64,000 bases of DNA. Origin: Pampinifervens sp037481935. GTDB taxonomy: Bacteria; Aquificota; Aquificia; Aquificales; Aquificaceae. The DNA is taken from contig NZ_JBJXCT010000006.1 of the NCBI RefSeq assembly GCF_046159715.1, positions 55,913-119,912 on the forward strand, in the 5' to 3' direction. Shown here in pieces: positions 16,200-25,043 of the stretch (positions are counted from its first letter, which is position 1; every line of letters begins with the position of its first letter). The notes under the pieces are model-generated. The model ran no database searches. It was not told where the DNA came from and worked only from the letters and a program-made list of their open reading frames with translations. Both the position numbers and the translations under genes were made by a program.

Positions 16200-17380
16200 G
16201 TATGTCTTATGTCTTAGAGGCAATTGGTTTAACCAAGATATACAAGATATACAGAAAGCCAGCGGATAGATTAAAAGAAATAATTACAGGTAAAAAGTAT
16301 CATCAGGAACACGTGGCGTTGAATAATGTTTCGTTAAAGTTAAAAAAGGGGGAAGTTCTTGGTATTATAGGTGAAAATGGAGCGGGGAAAAGCACCTTAC
16401 TTTCAATACTGGCAGGAGTTCTCCCTCCTACCAGAGGTATAGTTAGAGTAAATGGGAAGATAGCCGCAATATTAGAGTTAGGTGCAGGATTCCACCCAGA
16501 CTTATCGGGTTATGATAATGTATTTATGTATGCTAAACTCATCGGCATGTCTGGAAGTGAAATCAAGAAGAAAATGGATTTTATAGAAGATTTCTCAGAA
16601 CTAAGGGGCTTTCTAGATAAGCCGATAAAAACATATTCTACTGGTATGGTCGTGAGGTTAGCCTTTTCAACTGTGCTTGCAGTTGAACCTTCAATATTTA
16701 TAGTGGATGAGGCCCTTGCGGTAGGTGATATACACTTTCAATACAAATCTTTTAATGCACTCAGAGAATACAGAGAAAAAGGAGGAGCTATCATCTTCAC
16801 TAGCCATTCTTCTTACCAGGTTACCAACATATGCGATAGAGTAATTTGGCTTAGACATGGGGAAGTAGTAATGGAGGGTGACCCACTTCATGTGGTCAAA
16901 GAATATGAGGATTATATGAGAGAAAAAAATAAAATAGGGGATAATACAATAAATCAAAACGTTCAATTTGAAAGCCCTGCATCTGCTCCTGCTTGGATTT
17001 CATATGTAGCAACTAATAAGGAAATAATAAAGCCAGGTGAAAGTCTTCAGATAAGGGTAGAAATTAGCTCTAAGAACCATACCAAATTGCATATAGGAGT
17101 TGTCTTTAAGAGAAATGATGGATTGTGGGTATCGGTTTATAGCACCAAACATGAAAATAAGCTGGTTAATATGATTAAAAAAGCTACAGTGTATTTTTCG
17201 TTTCCAGATTTTCCAATACTCCATGGACTATACAACATAGAGATATATTTATTGGACGAAACAGGTAGTGTGATATACGATGTAAAAACTTTGCCTTTAA
17301 ACGTGCAAAAAAGTGATTTGTTAGACATGGGTGTTTTTAGATTACGAGGCAATGTTGAAATTGAAAACAAACCCAGCTAA
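16196..17380 (+). CDS. wzt: ABC transporter ATPase for polysaccharide export (Wzt/TagH type)
   Basis: A 394-residue ABC ATPase. The nucleotide-binding domain (about 1-245) has Walker A GENGAGKST, the LELGAGFHPDLSG segment typical of O-antigen exporters, a signature reading YSTGM in place of LSSGQ, and Walker B IFIVDEALAVGD. A C-terminal beta-domain (about 260-390) corresponds to the Wzt carbohydrate-binding domain that selects finished glycans. Its permease partner is at 21930-22688, with four opposite-strand genes between them, an unusual separation. It ends 4 bp from the convergent WbaP-like gene. AT-rich. Confidence 0.88.
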   Translation: MSMSYVLEAIGLTKIYKIYRKPADRLKEIITGKKYHQEHVALNNVSLKLKKGEVLGIIGENGAGKSTLLSILAGVLPPTRGIVRVNGKIAAILELGAGFHPDLSGYDNVFMYAKLIGMSGSEIKKKMDFIEDFSELRGFLDKPIKTYSTGMVVRLAFSTVLAVEPSIFIVDEALAVGDIHFQYKSFNALREYREKGGAIIFTSHSSYQVTNICDRVIWLRHGEVVMEGDPLHVVKEYEDYMREKNKIGDNTINQNVQFESPASAPAWISYVATNKEIIKPGESLQIRVEISSKNHTKLHIGVVFKRNDGLWVSVYSTKHENKLVNMIKKATVYFSFPDFPILHGLYNIEIYLLDETGSVIYDVKTLPLNVQKSDLLDMGVFRLRGNVEIENKPS

Positions 17381-17384
17381 GCCA

Positions 17385-18827
17385 CTAGTAAGCCCCTTCC
17401 CCTCTTATTACAGCCCATACGGTTTTTATGATTATAAAAAAATCAAGCCATAGGGACCAGTTTAGAATATAGAAAACATCCATGGCAACCCTTGTCTCAT
17501 AGTCAACTTTACTTCTACCACTCACCTGCCAATATCCTGTTATCCCAGGTTTTACCTGAAGATAGAGATTTGAAAATTCTTTGTAATATTTTTCTAGTTC
17601 ATCCTCTGTTACAGGTCTTGGGCCTACTAGACTCATCTCGCCCTTAAGCACGTTTATGAGCTGAGGAAGTTCATCAAGCGAGGTTTTTCTTAAAAATTTT
17701 CCAAATCTGGTAACTCTTGGATCATTTGTCATTTTCCTTTTTTCTTCCCACTCACTCCTCAAATCCTCATTTGTAGCTAAAATATCTTTCAGAATCTTCT
17801 CAGCGTTCTTATACATAGTTCTGAATTTATAAACCTTTATTACTCTACCGTCCTTTCCTATTCTATTTTGACTTATTATAATAGGCCCTGAGCTATCTAA
17901 TCTTATACCTATGGATATAAAAATACCTATTATTAACGCAATTGGCAGCATAATAATAGTTAAAATGTAGTCAATTAAAGTTTTTAATGCAATATTTACT
18001 CCTGATTTGAGATTGTCTTTAAATTTTAAAAAGAGGAACTGAGGGAAATACATGGGTATTATTTCTAAATTCAGCACATTATATGTCCTTATGGAAGGTA
18101 TAATAATAACTTCTTTGGCTACTTTCTGACATTGTATAACAAGGCTTGACAGTTTTTCATTGCTAATGCCCTCTGAGAATATGGCAACTGTATGTATTCT
18201 TTTTAAAAGATTCAATTTCCTTATGATATCATAAGTTCTCACTTTATATTTTGTGTCGTTTAAAACCAGATTGCCTTTCTGTTCAGCTACTATTCCTATT
18301 AGTCTGTATCCCAAATACACATCCTTAAGCAACTTTTCTATATCTTCCCTGTATCTTTCTTGAAAACCAATAAGTAAAAGAGTTTTAATTCCTATTCCTA
18401 ACTTATGAAGCAATAGTTTGAACAGCAGTCTGGCCATGGGAAGTAAGATAAAAAGGTAGGAAAAGGTAAAGAAAACCAACAGTCTTGATATTTCGTGCTG
18501 AAGTTTTGCCACTCCAACTATAAAAAATACAGTTATAAAAGAAAATACTACAGCTTTGAGCGTTCTTCTTAATTCTTCCTGATAGGGGAATTTTTCAGAA
18601 TAAAGCCTTTCATAGAATAAAAAAAGCAATAATGTAAATGGTATCCAAACTATCTTAATAACATCATCAAAATCATTATTAAATTCTGGTAGTATATTTT
18701 TAAACTTATTCCCAATACTCAATCTACTTTCAAAGGCAAGATAAAGAGAAATATAATAGATGATTAAATCACATAATAACATACCCAAAACATATAAAAT
18801 GTCCTTATGATTGTAAAACTTTCTCAT
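17385..18827 (-). CDS. Polyprenyl glycosylphosphotransferase (WbaP/exopolysaccharide initiating type)
   Basis: A 480-residue membrane enzyme that starts glycan assembly by moving a sugar-1-phosphate onto undecaprenyl phosphate. Four or five N-terminal helices (about 10-135) precede a CoA-binding-like soluble domain (about 145-265), a re-entrant helix (about 280-305) and the bacterial sugar transferase domain with KVYKFRTM, TSLDELPQL and SLVGPRPV motifs, ending in GITGYWQVSGRS. Which sugar is moved is not readable. Its start overlaps the GT4 gene upstream by 23 bp. Confidence 0.9.
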   Translation of the reverse strand: MRKFYNHKDILYVLGMLLCDLIIYYISLYLAFESRLSIGNKFKNILPEFNNDFDDVIKIVWIPFTLLLFLFYERLYSEKFPYQEELRRTLKAVVFSFITVFFIVGVAKLQHEISRLLVFFTFSYLFILLPMARLLFKLLLHKLGIGIKTLLLIGFQERYREDIEKLLKDVYLGYRLIGIVAEQKGNLVLNDTKYKVRTYDIIRKLNLLKRIHTVAIFSEGISNEKLSSLVIQCQKVAKEVIIIPSIRTYNVLNLEIIPMYFPQFLFLKFKDNLKSGVNIALKTLIDYILTIIMLPIALIIGIFISIGIRLDSSGPIIISQNRIGKDGRVIKVYKFRTMYKNAEKILKDILATNEDLRSEWEEKRKMTNDPRVTRFGKFLRKTSLDELPQLINVLKGEMSLVGPRPVTEDELEKYYKEFSNLYLQVKPGITGYWQVSGRSKVDYETRVAMDVFYILNWSLWLDFFIIIKTVWAVIRGEGAY

Positions 18828-19950
18828 ATATGTTCACAAAATTATTTGTTACTCTCTCAATGCTAAAGATATTAGCTCTTTCTTTAGCTTTTTTACTGTA
18901 GATATTATAGTTTTCCTCATTTTCAAGTATTTTTATTATTGCTTCAGCTAAACCTTTACTGTCTCCCGGTTCTACACATAAACCTGTTTCTCCATGCAGA
19001 TTTACTTCACAAACACCTGATCCTCTTAGTTTTGTGCTAACAACTGGCTTACCAAAACACATGGCTTCTACTTGAACTATACCGAAAGCTTCTGTTTTAT
19101 ATTTGGACGGCAGGCAGAAAACATCACACCTCTTGTAACAAGTTACTAGTTGCTTTTGATTTAATTTTCCGAGTAAAAAAACTTTTCCCTTTAATCCAAG
19201 AAACTCTACCATTTCCTCTAAATTTTTTTTTAGAGGCCCATCTCCAGCAATCAGAATAACAACATTTTCTGGTAAAAATTTGGCCGAATTAATGAGTACA
19301 TCAAAGCCCTTATAATACACAAGTCTTCCCACAGAAAGGACAATTTTTCTGCCCATTGAGAGTTCTCTTATATAATCCGCATAATAGTAGTCTTCCTCAT
19401 ATTGATGCAACTCATTTATGTCAATTCCGAGGGGTATAACAGTTGTTTTATTCTGCATAAATTTAGAAAATTCTGATTCTTCTCTTAAATTATTTGATGA
19501 TACTATTATATGCTCAGCCCTATTAAAGAGCCATTCCAAAAGAGGTTTATAAAATATCATAAGAAGCCTATATCTGTATATTTCCATGTGCCACTGTAAA
19601 ATAATTTTTGCTTTAAGTTTAAGTTGAGAGAAGAACAACGCAAGATTTGCCATAGGATCGGGCATATGGACATGTATTATATGATATTGATTAGAAATTT
19701 CTTTAAGTTTTGTAATCATATGCGGTGCTATGCTCGTGGATGCTAAACGAAAGTACGTTGGTACTTTGATGACTCTATAATCATCATAGTTTATTTCCTC
19801 ATAAGCCGCACTGTCATTTGCACATAGAACATCGCATCTTATGCCTTTCCTGTTCAAAGAGACTGTTAGTTCTTTTATAAATCTTTCCGTGCCCCCAATA
19901 AATGGAGGATAATGTTTCCCTAGCTGTAATACTTTATACATCTTCATCAC
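18805..19950 (-). CDS. Glycosyltransferase family 4
   Basis: A 381-residue GT-B enzyme. The N-terminal half has the GGTERF acceptor loop (residues 19-24), and the C-terminal half has SVGRLVYYKGFDVLI, a LIAGDGPL strand and the donor-binding E-x7-E motif region (EAFGIVQVEAM). It probably adds one sugar from a nucleotide or lipid donor to the growing glycan at the cytoplasmic face. Overlaps both neighbours in the minus-strand operon (17 bp with the acetyltransferase, 23 bp with the initiating transferase). Confidence 0.87.
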   Translation of the reverse strand: MMKMYKVLQLGKHYPPFIGGTERFIKELTVSLNRKGIRCDVLCANDSAAYEEINYDDYRVIKVPTYFRLASTSIAPHMITKLKEISNQYHIIHVHMPDPMANLALFFSQLKLKAKIILQWHMEIYRYRLLMIFYKPLLEWLFNRAEHIIVSSNNLREESEFSKFMQNKTTVIPLGIDINELHQYEEDYYYADYIRELSMGRKIVLSVGRLVYYKGFDVLINSAKFLPENVVILIAGDGPLKKNLEEMVEFLGLKGKVFLLGKLNQKQLVTCYKRCDVFCLPSKYKTEAFGIVQVEAMCFGKPVVSTKLRGSGVCEVNLHGETGLCVEPGDSKGLAEAIIKILENEENYNIYSKKAKERANIFSIERVTNNFVNIYEKVLQS

Positions 19951-20872
19951 CGTAAGTGTAAAAAAATTTCCCTTTAAGTTCTTCAGCCCTCGGTCCGGTT
20001 ACGGCATTTGCAACTAGGGTAGGGCCATCTATTACTTTAAGTATCTTCAATCCTCTGAGTTTATCCAAAGCCCAGGGCATGAACCTCATGTTTAGCGGAG
20101 TATTGTATAATTTTGCCACCGCATTTAAGGACTCACTTAAATATTTTATAGAACCAACATAATCGTATATCTTTTTTACTTCTGTATCTTCCCTTACTAC
20201 TAAAAATGACACGGGAGAAAGAAACTTAAAAGTGCAGTAGAAAGAAAACTTTGCACCTGGTTGAGAATACCTCCATGCTAATGTCCTGTAATCTCTATAA
20301 TTTATTATTAAATCATACATTTCTTTCTTCATTACGTCCCATAACGGCTCAATGAATTCCTCCGTTAGGGTGCATTTCCTAACTGAATAAATAAATTTAA
20401 GCAGACCGTTACCATAAATAAATTCAACTTCAGTAGAATTCTCTACTTCTTCATAAAGTCCAAGTCTTACACCAATATCTCTGGCTCTAATCGTTGGAAA
20501 GCCATACGGGAGAATTATTTTTCTTTCGTCTGAGTTTGGGCAAAATTTTATTATAGACTGCTCAACTAGCCTGAAAAAAATCCCTCTTTTCGTAAAAGCT
20601 CCTCTCTTTGAAGAATGCACCATGACATCGGAGACCACTGCAGAAAGGCCCTCTAATTTTTCAAATTTCACCCTTCTTGGAACCAATCCATAGTGACCTA
20701 TTATAGCATCTCCTTCTTCAGCCACTGTTACGAAAGTCCCCAATCCATGGTTCATATATTTCCACTTCCAAAGTTCTATAGGCAAATCCTTGCCAAAAAC
20801 CTCGTGAAAAAGATTTAATATTCTCACTTCATCGCCATGCTTATACTCCCTTATGATAACATGTTTACCCAT
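19934..20872 (-). CDS. GNAT-family acetyltransferase
   Basis: A 312-residue protein beginning with a GNAT fold: VIIREYKHGDEVRILNLF, then the DVMVHSSKRG region at the acetyl-CoA site (the usual V-x-P-x-x-R-G motif in degenerate form) and the KRGIFFRLVEQ helix. The second half is a longer, less conserved domain. Position between a deacetylase and a glycosyltransferase suggests it acetylates a sugar or sugar nucleotide of the exported polysaccharide. The donor is inferred from the fold only. Confidence 0.68.
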   Translation of the reverse strand: MGKHVIIREYKHGDEVRILNLFHEVFGKDLPIELWKWKYMNHGLGTFVTVAEEGDAIIGHYGLVPRRVKFEKLEGLSAVVSDVMVHSSKRGAFTKRGIFFRLVEQSIIKFCPNSDERKIILPYGFPTIRARDIGVRLGLYEEVENSTEVEFIYGNGLLKFIYSVRKCTLTEEFIEPLWDVMKKEMYDLIINYRDYRTLAWRYSQPGAKFSFYCTFKFLSPVSFLVVREDTEVKKIYDYVGSIKYLSESLNAVAKLYNTPLNMRFMPWALDKLRGLKILKVIDGPTLVANAVTGPRAEELKGKFFYTYGDEDV

Positions 20873-21827
20873 TACCCATTAACCTATCGTAAAGATTTCT
20901 GAGTATCCCACCCTTCGGCATGATAAAATCTTTAATTTTCTGGTATTTCATCATAATTTTATAGAACTTAGAAGCTTTTATACAAGCAAGCTCTTGTTCC
21001 ATGTTGTTTTTGATATGCATAAGTGAGTTGTAATTATGCCATAAATCCTCCAGTTCCTTCTTATAGTGTGCCAACTCCTCATTTTTCTTCTGTAATTCAT
21101 TTTCTAAAAGTCTAATGTTTCTTAATATATCAAGATAAAAAAATTCTCCAAGGAGGTATACTACTAAGTCTTGAACTTCCCAACTATCCTCCAGTAGTAT
21201 AAAGCTTTCGTAGAATCTTCTAGGGTATCTAAGAATTAAACCATTAAATTTTCTAATACTTATGAACTTATCTCCAATACCATAAAGCTCCTTGAGGCTA
21301 TTTTTATACATGGAAATACTTTTTATTAATCTGTCCATATATTTTGAAACATCTACATTAAAATTGCCTATAATATCATTATAAACAGAATAGAATGAAA
21401 ACTTTATGGTGGGTAGTTCAGTATGAAGTTTTATACATAAACTTCCTAAAATCCTATGGTCTTCATGAAAATCATAAGGCGCTGTGGAGAATATAAAATC
21501 AACATCTTGTTTTATTGCATAAGTCTTTATTTTTTCCTTTATATCTTGCTCGTAGAACTTTAGACCCCCATCTGGATATGTCCAAAACTCCACGCGGTCA
21601 TAGCCAAGTTCCTCTCTTACCTTAAGTGCTTCCATCTTTCTAATTTCTGGGTTTCCTGCCTTCTCTCCTACGGATAAAAAGATTGTATGTATTTCTTTCC
21701 CCATTTCCTTAAGAACGCATATGGTTCCACCGCAACCCAAGAGCTCATCGTCGGGATGTGGGGCAAGCACCAATATTTTCCTTATTTTTTCAAGGTCTAA
21801 ACTTGCCGGTGTATTGAAGCCAATCAT
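20865..21827 (-). CDS. PIG-L family deacetylase with C-terminal coiled coil
   Basis: A 320-residue protein. The zinc site of PIG-L/LmbE deacetylases is visible: PHPDDE at 23-28, then GCGGT, and the third ligand in FHEDHR near residue 120. Such enzymes remove N-acetyl groups from amino sugars. About residues 230-295 form a long coiled coil (RLLENELQKKNEELAHYKKE...) ending in the ASKFYKIMMKY segment often seen in glycan-cluster proteins. It is first in the minus-strand operon that ends at 17385 and overlaps the GNAT gene by 8 bp. Confidence 0.85.
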   Translation of the reverse strand: MIGFNTPASLDLEKIRKILVLAPHPDDELLGCGGTICVLKEMGKEIHTIFLSVGEKAGNPEIRKMEALKVREELGYDRVEFWTYPDGGLKFYEQDIKEKIKTYAIKQDVDFIFSTAPYDFHEDHRILGSLCIKLHTELPTIKFSFYSVYNDIIGNFNVDVSKYMDRLIKSISMYKNSLKELYGIGDKFISIRKFNGLILRYPRRFYESFILLEDSWEVQDLVVYLLGEFFYLDILRNIRLLENELQKKNEELAHYKKELEDLWHNYNSLMHIKNNMEQELACIKASKFYKIMMKYQKIKDFIMPKGGILRNLYDRLMGNG

Positions 21828-21914
21828 TTTACTTTGGATACTTTTCTGCTATATTTTTAATCATGCTCTTAATTATACCTCATACAAGGCAAAGCTATTT
21901 TATCAAAAGAAGTA

Positions 21915-21920
21915 TATAAT
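21915..21920 (+). promoter_or_regulatory. -10 box for the polysaccharide permease
   Basis: TATAAT 9 nt before the ATG at 21930, at the right end of a 102-bp divergent gap. No Shine-Dalgarno follows it. The rest of the gap is AT-rich without another clear element. Confidence 0.5.
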
Positions 21921-21929
21921 TCAATAGGG

Positions 21930-22688
21930 ATGTTAAGCCTGAGTTTAATTTTCAACAATATAAAAAGGGAGTTGAAATTTAATTTCGCTGGTTCTCAACT
22001 GGGTCTGCTCTGGTTTCTTATTACTCCACTAATCCAGACATTCATTTTTTACTACATTTTTGAGCATGTCCTTAAGGCCAGATTTCCAAAAGAAGTAACG
22101 GCAAATATACCTTATGCAGCTTATCTAATAATCGGTATAGCTTTTTGGAATGGTTTCTTGCAAGGTGTTAGTAAAGGCTCAATTGCTATATTGGATAATA
22201 GATATTTAATTAAGAAGACTCCTATCCCTCCCTATACATATGTTGTATCCTCCTCCACAGTAGGTTTTATGTATACACCTATCGTGCTTTTATACACAAT
22301 ACCATTACTTAAAGCAGAGGCTATTAGTATAATTTTTAAATTGCTACCAATGATTTTTTTGTGGTATTTCCTATGTATAGGGTTTTCTCTAATACTTTCG
22401 TCTCTGGCTGTGTATATAAGAGATTTACCATATGTAATCGGTCCCATAATGAATTTCCTGTTTTATACTGTTCCAATAGTGTATCCATATTCTTTCATTC
22501 CAGAAAAAATAAGAATATTTATAAACATAAATCCGTTTTTTCACATGGTTAAAGGCATCTATCTCCAAGCTTCTGGAGAAGCGACCCTTACTACCTTAAT
22601 AACCTGTTTTGGAATATCCATTATATCGTTATTAATAGGCATTGTCACATATACAAAGCTTAGGCAGGGTTTCTTAGACGTACTCTAA
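21930..22688 (+). CDS. wzm: ABC-2 type polysaccharide export permease (Wzm/TagG type)
   Basis: A 252-residue integral membrane protein with about six helices and the ABC-2 permease layout; the N-terminal FAGSQLGLLWFLITPLIQ segment and the YVIGPIMNFLFYTVPIVYP segment are typical of O-antigen and teichoic acid exporters. It forms the channel that works with the Wzt-like ATPase at 16196-17380. It stands alone here on the plus strand, followed after 39 bp by the gspL-like gene, which has its own -10. Low-GC codon use matches the island. Confidence 0.87.
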   Translation: MLSLSLIFNNIKRELKFNFAGSQLGLLWFLITPLIQTFIFYYIFEHVLKARFPKEVTANIPYAAYLIIGIAFWNGFLQGVSKGSIAILDNRYLIKKTPIPPYTYVVSSSTVGFMYTPIVLLYTIPLLKAEAISIIFKLLPMIFLWYFLCIGFSLILSSLAVYIRDLPYVIGPIMNFLFYTVPIVYPYSFIPEKIRIFININPFFHMVKGIYLQASGEATLTTLITCFGISIISLLIGIVTYTKLRQGFLDVL

Positions 22689-22714
22689 GAGCTGCATAAC
22701 GCTAAGTATAATGC

Positions 22715-22720
22715 TATAAT
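22715..22720 (+). promoter_or_regulatory. Extended -10 promoter for the gspL-like gene
   Basis: TGC followed directly by TATAAT (22712-22720), 7 nt before the ATG at 22728. The extended -10 could compensate for the lack of a visible -35. Predicts a leaderless gspL-gspF transcript. Confidence 0.5.
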
Positions 22721-22727
22721 AAAAAGC

Positions 22728-23759
22728 ATGAGAAAATTTGCAGGCATAGAATTAAGCAAAGCAGGTCTAGATGTGCTTTTAAGCAGCGGAGAAAGGTATT
22801 TTTTCAAAACTATAGATGAATTCTTGGTTTCTCCATACTCTAATATAGAATCTGCAGTCGCCATAGCCAGAGATTTATTAATTGTTAGAAAATGGAAATT
22901 ACCTAAAGAAGCGGAAAACAATATTAAGGAAGCCATATCTTTAAATGCTGATGACATCTTTCCTTATAATATAGAAGAAATAGAATTTTTATATCAAATC
23001 ATTGATCATGATAACAATATAGAAGTGATAATAATTGCAGTGGAAAAGACGCTGATAGAAAGCATTAGAAGGATTAAAAAAGTAAAACTGATAACTCCTT
23101 CTGCATACATATATCCCGTGATTGATGCCGAAGAGTCATTTACGATAAAAAGAAGAAACTACAGCGAAGTAGTTAAGTTTAAGCACGGACAACTCATAGA
23201 TTGGTTTATAAGAAATGGTATAGAAGAAGGAATTGAAATAGATACAGCAAAATTACTTATTGATGTATTGAAAAGAAACTATGTTCCAAAATTGACCTAT
23301 CTGGATAGAAGGCTTATCTTCAATAAATCACATGTCGCTTACGCTGCTTTTGTAAGTGCAATAACTTTATTCACGCTGATGGTGTCAGTTGGAAATTTTA
23401 TATACTGGAAGTATAAGATAGCTAACGTAGAAGGGAAATTAAAAGAAACAGAAAATCTAGTTGCTGAGTACACAATGCTCAACGACAGGCTTTCATCTAG
23501 TAAGCATATTGTTGAAAAAGTATCTGGTATAAAAACTCTTGAGTTGATTTCATTGATGGCAAAGATGTTACCTAAAGATTCATGGATAATAGGTCTATCT
23601 ATCAAAAAAAGCGAAATCAGTATAATGGGAGAAACAACTGATGCTCAAACGTTAGAATCAAAATTCAGACAGAGCTTTAGGAATATAGAGTTTCAGGTAA
23701 GAAATAAGACTGGAAATGTTTATGAATATACAATTAACATTAAGGCGGGGAAAATATGA
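22728..23759 (+). CDS. gspL: GspL/PilM-PilN-like secretion platform protein
   Basis: A 343-residue bitopic protein: a cytoplasmic region (1-200) with the actin-like opening FAGIELSKAGLDVLL, one membrane helix (about 203-227), a short coiled coil (about 232-262) and a periplasmic PilN/GspL-like ferredoxin fold (about 270-343) with MAKMLPKDSWIIGLSIKKSEI. This is the arrangement of GspL, equal to PilM fused to PilN; the cytoplasmic part is shorter than in Escherichia GspL. It overlaps the second gspF by 4 bp. The call is by architecture, as sequence identity in this family is low. Confidence 0.65.
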   Translation: MRKFAGIELSKAGLDVLLSSGERYFFKTIDEFLVSPYSNIESAVAIARDLLIVRKWKLPKEAENNIKEAISLNADDIFPYNIEEIEFLYQIIDHDNNIEVIIIAVEKTLIESIRRIKKVKLITPSAYIYPVIDAEESFTIKRRNYSEVVKFKHGQLIDWFIRNGIEEGIEIDTAKLLIDVLKRNYVPKLTYLDRRLIFNKSHVAYAAFVSAITLFTLMVSVGNFIYWKYKIANVEGKLKETENLVAEYTMLNDRLSSSKHIVEKVSGIKTLELISLMAKMLPKDSWIIGLSIKKSEISIMGETTDAQTLESKFRQSFRNIEFQVRNKTGNVYEYTINIKAGKI

Positions 23760-24919
23760 TGGAATACAAGTATAAAGCATTCTACAACGGGCAATTAATA
23801 GAAGGGGTTGCTGAAGGAGAAAGTAAATGGGATGTGGTTAGTCAGCTAAAAAATCAGGGTATTATGGTGCTTCATATAGATGAGTTGGCTCCAAGAGATG
23901 CTTCCATAGATTATAAGTTCTTAGAAAAATTTACAAGACAGTTGTATCAACTCTTAAAATCTGGTTTAACCACAGATAGAGCTATACTGTTCCTTTGTAA
24001 GTCAGAAAAAAAATATGGAAGAGAACTAAATGAAATCCTGAATTCACTTAGAGCTGGTGATGCCTTCAGCACTGCCTTAAAAAAGGTTGGTATATTTCCT
24101 AGAAGCTATACTGAGATGGTAAAATCTGGAGAAGAAAGTGGTAATCTCGAAGATATCTTGGAACTATTACTTTATGCAATACAGGAAAGAAATGAATTAA
24201 GAAAACATATAATAAACGCATTAATTTATCCATCTTTTTTGTTCATTGTCAGTATATTATCCTTTATGCTGATAAGTTTATACGTCATACCAAAATTCAA
24301 AGTTGTACTACAGAGTGCAGACATAAAACTACCATTTTTAACTAAAATTGCTTTTGCCATATCTGATATTTTTAGTTATATAGTTATTTCTTCGTTAATA
24401 TTTTTTCTTTTAATCTTAATTTCTGTGAGAATATTAATCAAGAAATATAGACAACCTTTAGAAATTTTTCTACTCAAGATGCCTTTTGTGGGAAATGTGA
24501 TATTAAAACTTGAATTAATAAAGTTTTCACAGAGCATGTATTTTTTATTGAAAAGTAATTTGCCATTAAATATTGCTATAGATATAGCTACAGGAACTGT
24601 GAACATGTTGGCTGTAAGGAATAAGTTAGTGGAGGTTAAGGCTGAAGTTTTAAAAGGTTCAAGCCTGAATCAGGCTATTATTAAACAAGAGTTGTTCCCT
24701 GATATATTTACAGAAATTATATCAATAGGTGAACAAACTGGTGAGTTACACCGCGCATTTCACACGCTATACACACAGTTCAGTAACGATTTTAAAGATA
24801 TGACCAAGAAATTTATTAGCCTTTTAGAACCTGCAATAATAATCGTAATGGGTCTTCTTATTGGCTTTTTAGTGTTTTCAATGATGCTTGCAGTGTTCAG
24901 TATATCCTCCGGTATTTAA
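23756..24919 (+). CDS. Second GspF-family inner-membrane platform protein
   Basis: A 387-residue GspF/PilC protein with the N-terminal YKYKAFYNGQLIEGVAEGES module that the gspF at 14645 lacks, then two GspF domains (about 55-175 and 255-375), each with the L-x-S-G-L motif and a G-E-x-S/T-G-x-L box (GEESGNL, GEQTGEL), and three membrane helices. It pairs with the overlapping gspL-like gene. With the separate gspG at 15756 it forms a second partial type II or type IV pilus-like set; no secretin or ATPase of this set is in the window. Confidence 0.88.
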   Translation: MMEYKYKAFYNGQLIEGVAEGESKWDVVSQLKNQGIMVLHIDELAPRDASIDYKFLEKFTRQLYQLLKSGLTTDRAILFLCKSEKKYGRELNEILNSLRAGDAFSTALKKVGIFPRSYTEMVKSGEESGNLEDILELLLYAIQERNELRKHIINALIYPSFLFIVSILSFMLISLYVIPKFKVVLQSADIKLPFLTKIAFAISDIFSYIVISSLIFFLLILISVRILIKKYRQPLEIFLLKMPFVGNVILKLELIKFSQSMYFLLKSNLPLNIAIDIATGTVNMLAVRNKLVEVKAEVLKGSSLNQAIIKQELFPDIFTEIISIGEQTGELHRAFHTLYTQFSNDFKDMTKKFISLLEPAIIIVMGLLIGFLVFSMMLAVFSISSGI

Positions 24920-25029
24920 TTTAAGCTTTTTTTGTTGTTTATTGCTCCGAAGAAACGATAAAACCGAGTAAAAGTTAGAAGATAGAAATTCAATCAGCTA
25001 GGTGACGCTGAACAATTTGAGAAGTGTGG

Positions 25030-25035
25030 TATAAT
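25030..25035 (+). promoter_or_regulatory. Extended -10 promoter for the short methyltransferase
   Basis: TGG followed by TATAAT, 8 nt before the ATG at 25044, at the end of a 124-bp gap (24920-25043) in which I see no other feature. Confidence 0.5.
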
Positions 25036-25043
25036 TTGAGTCG

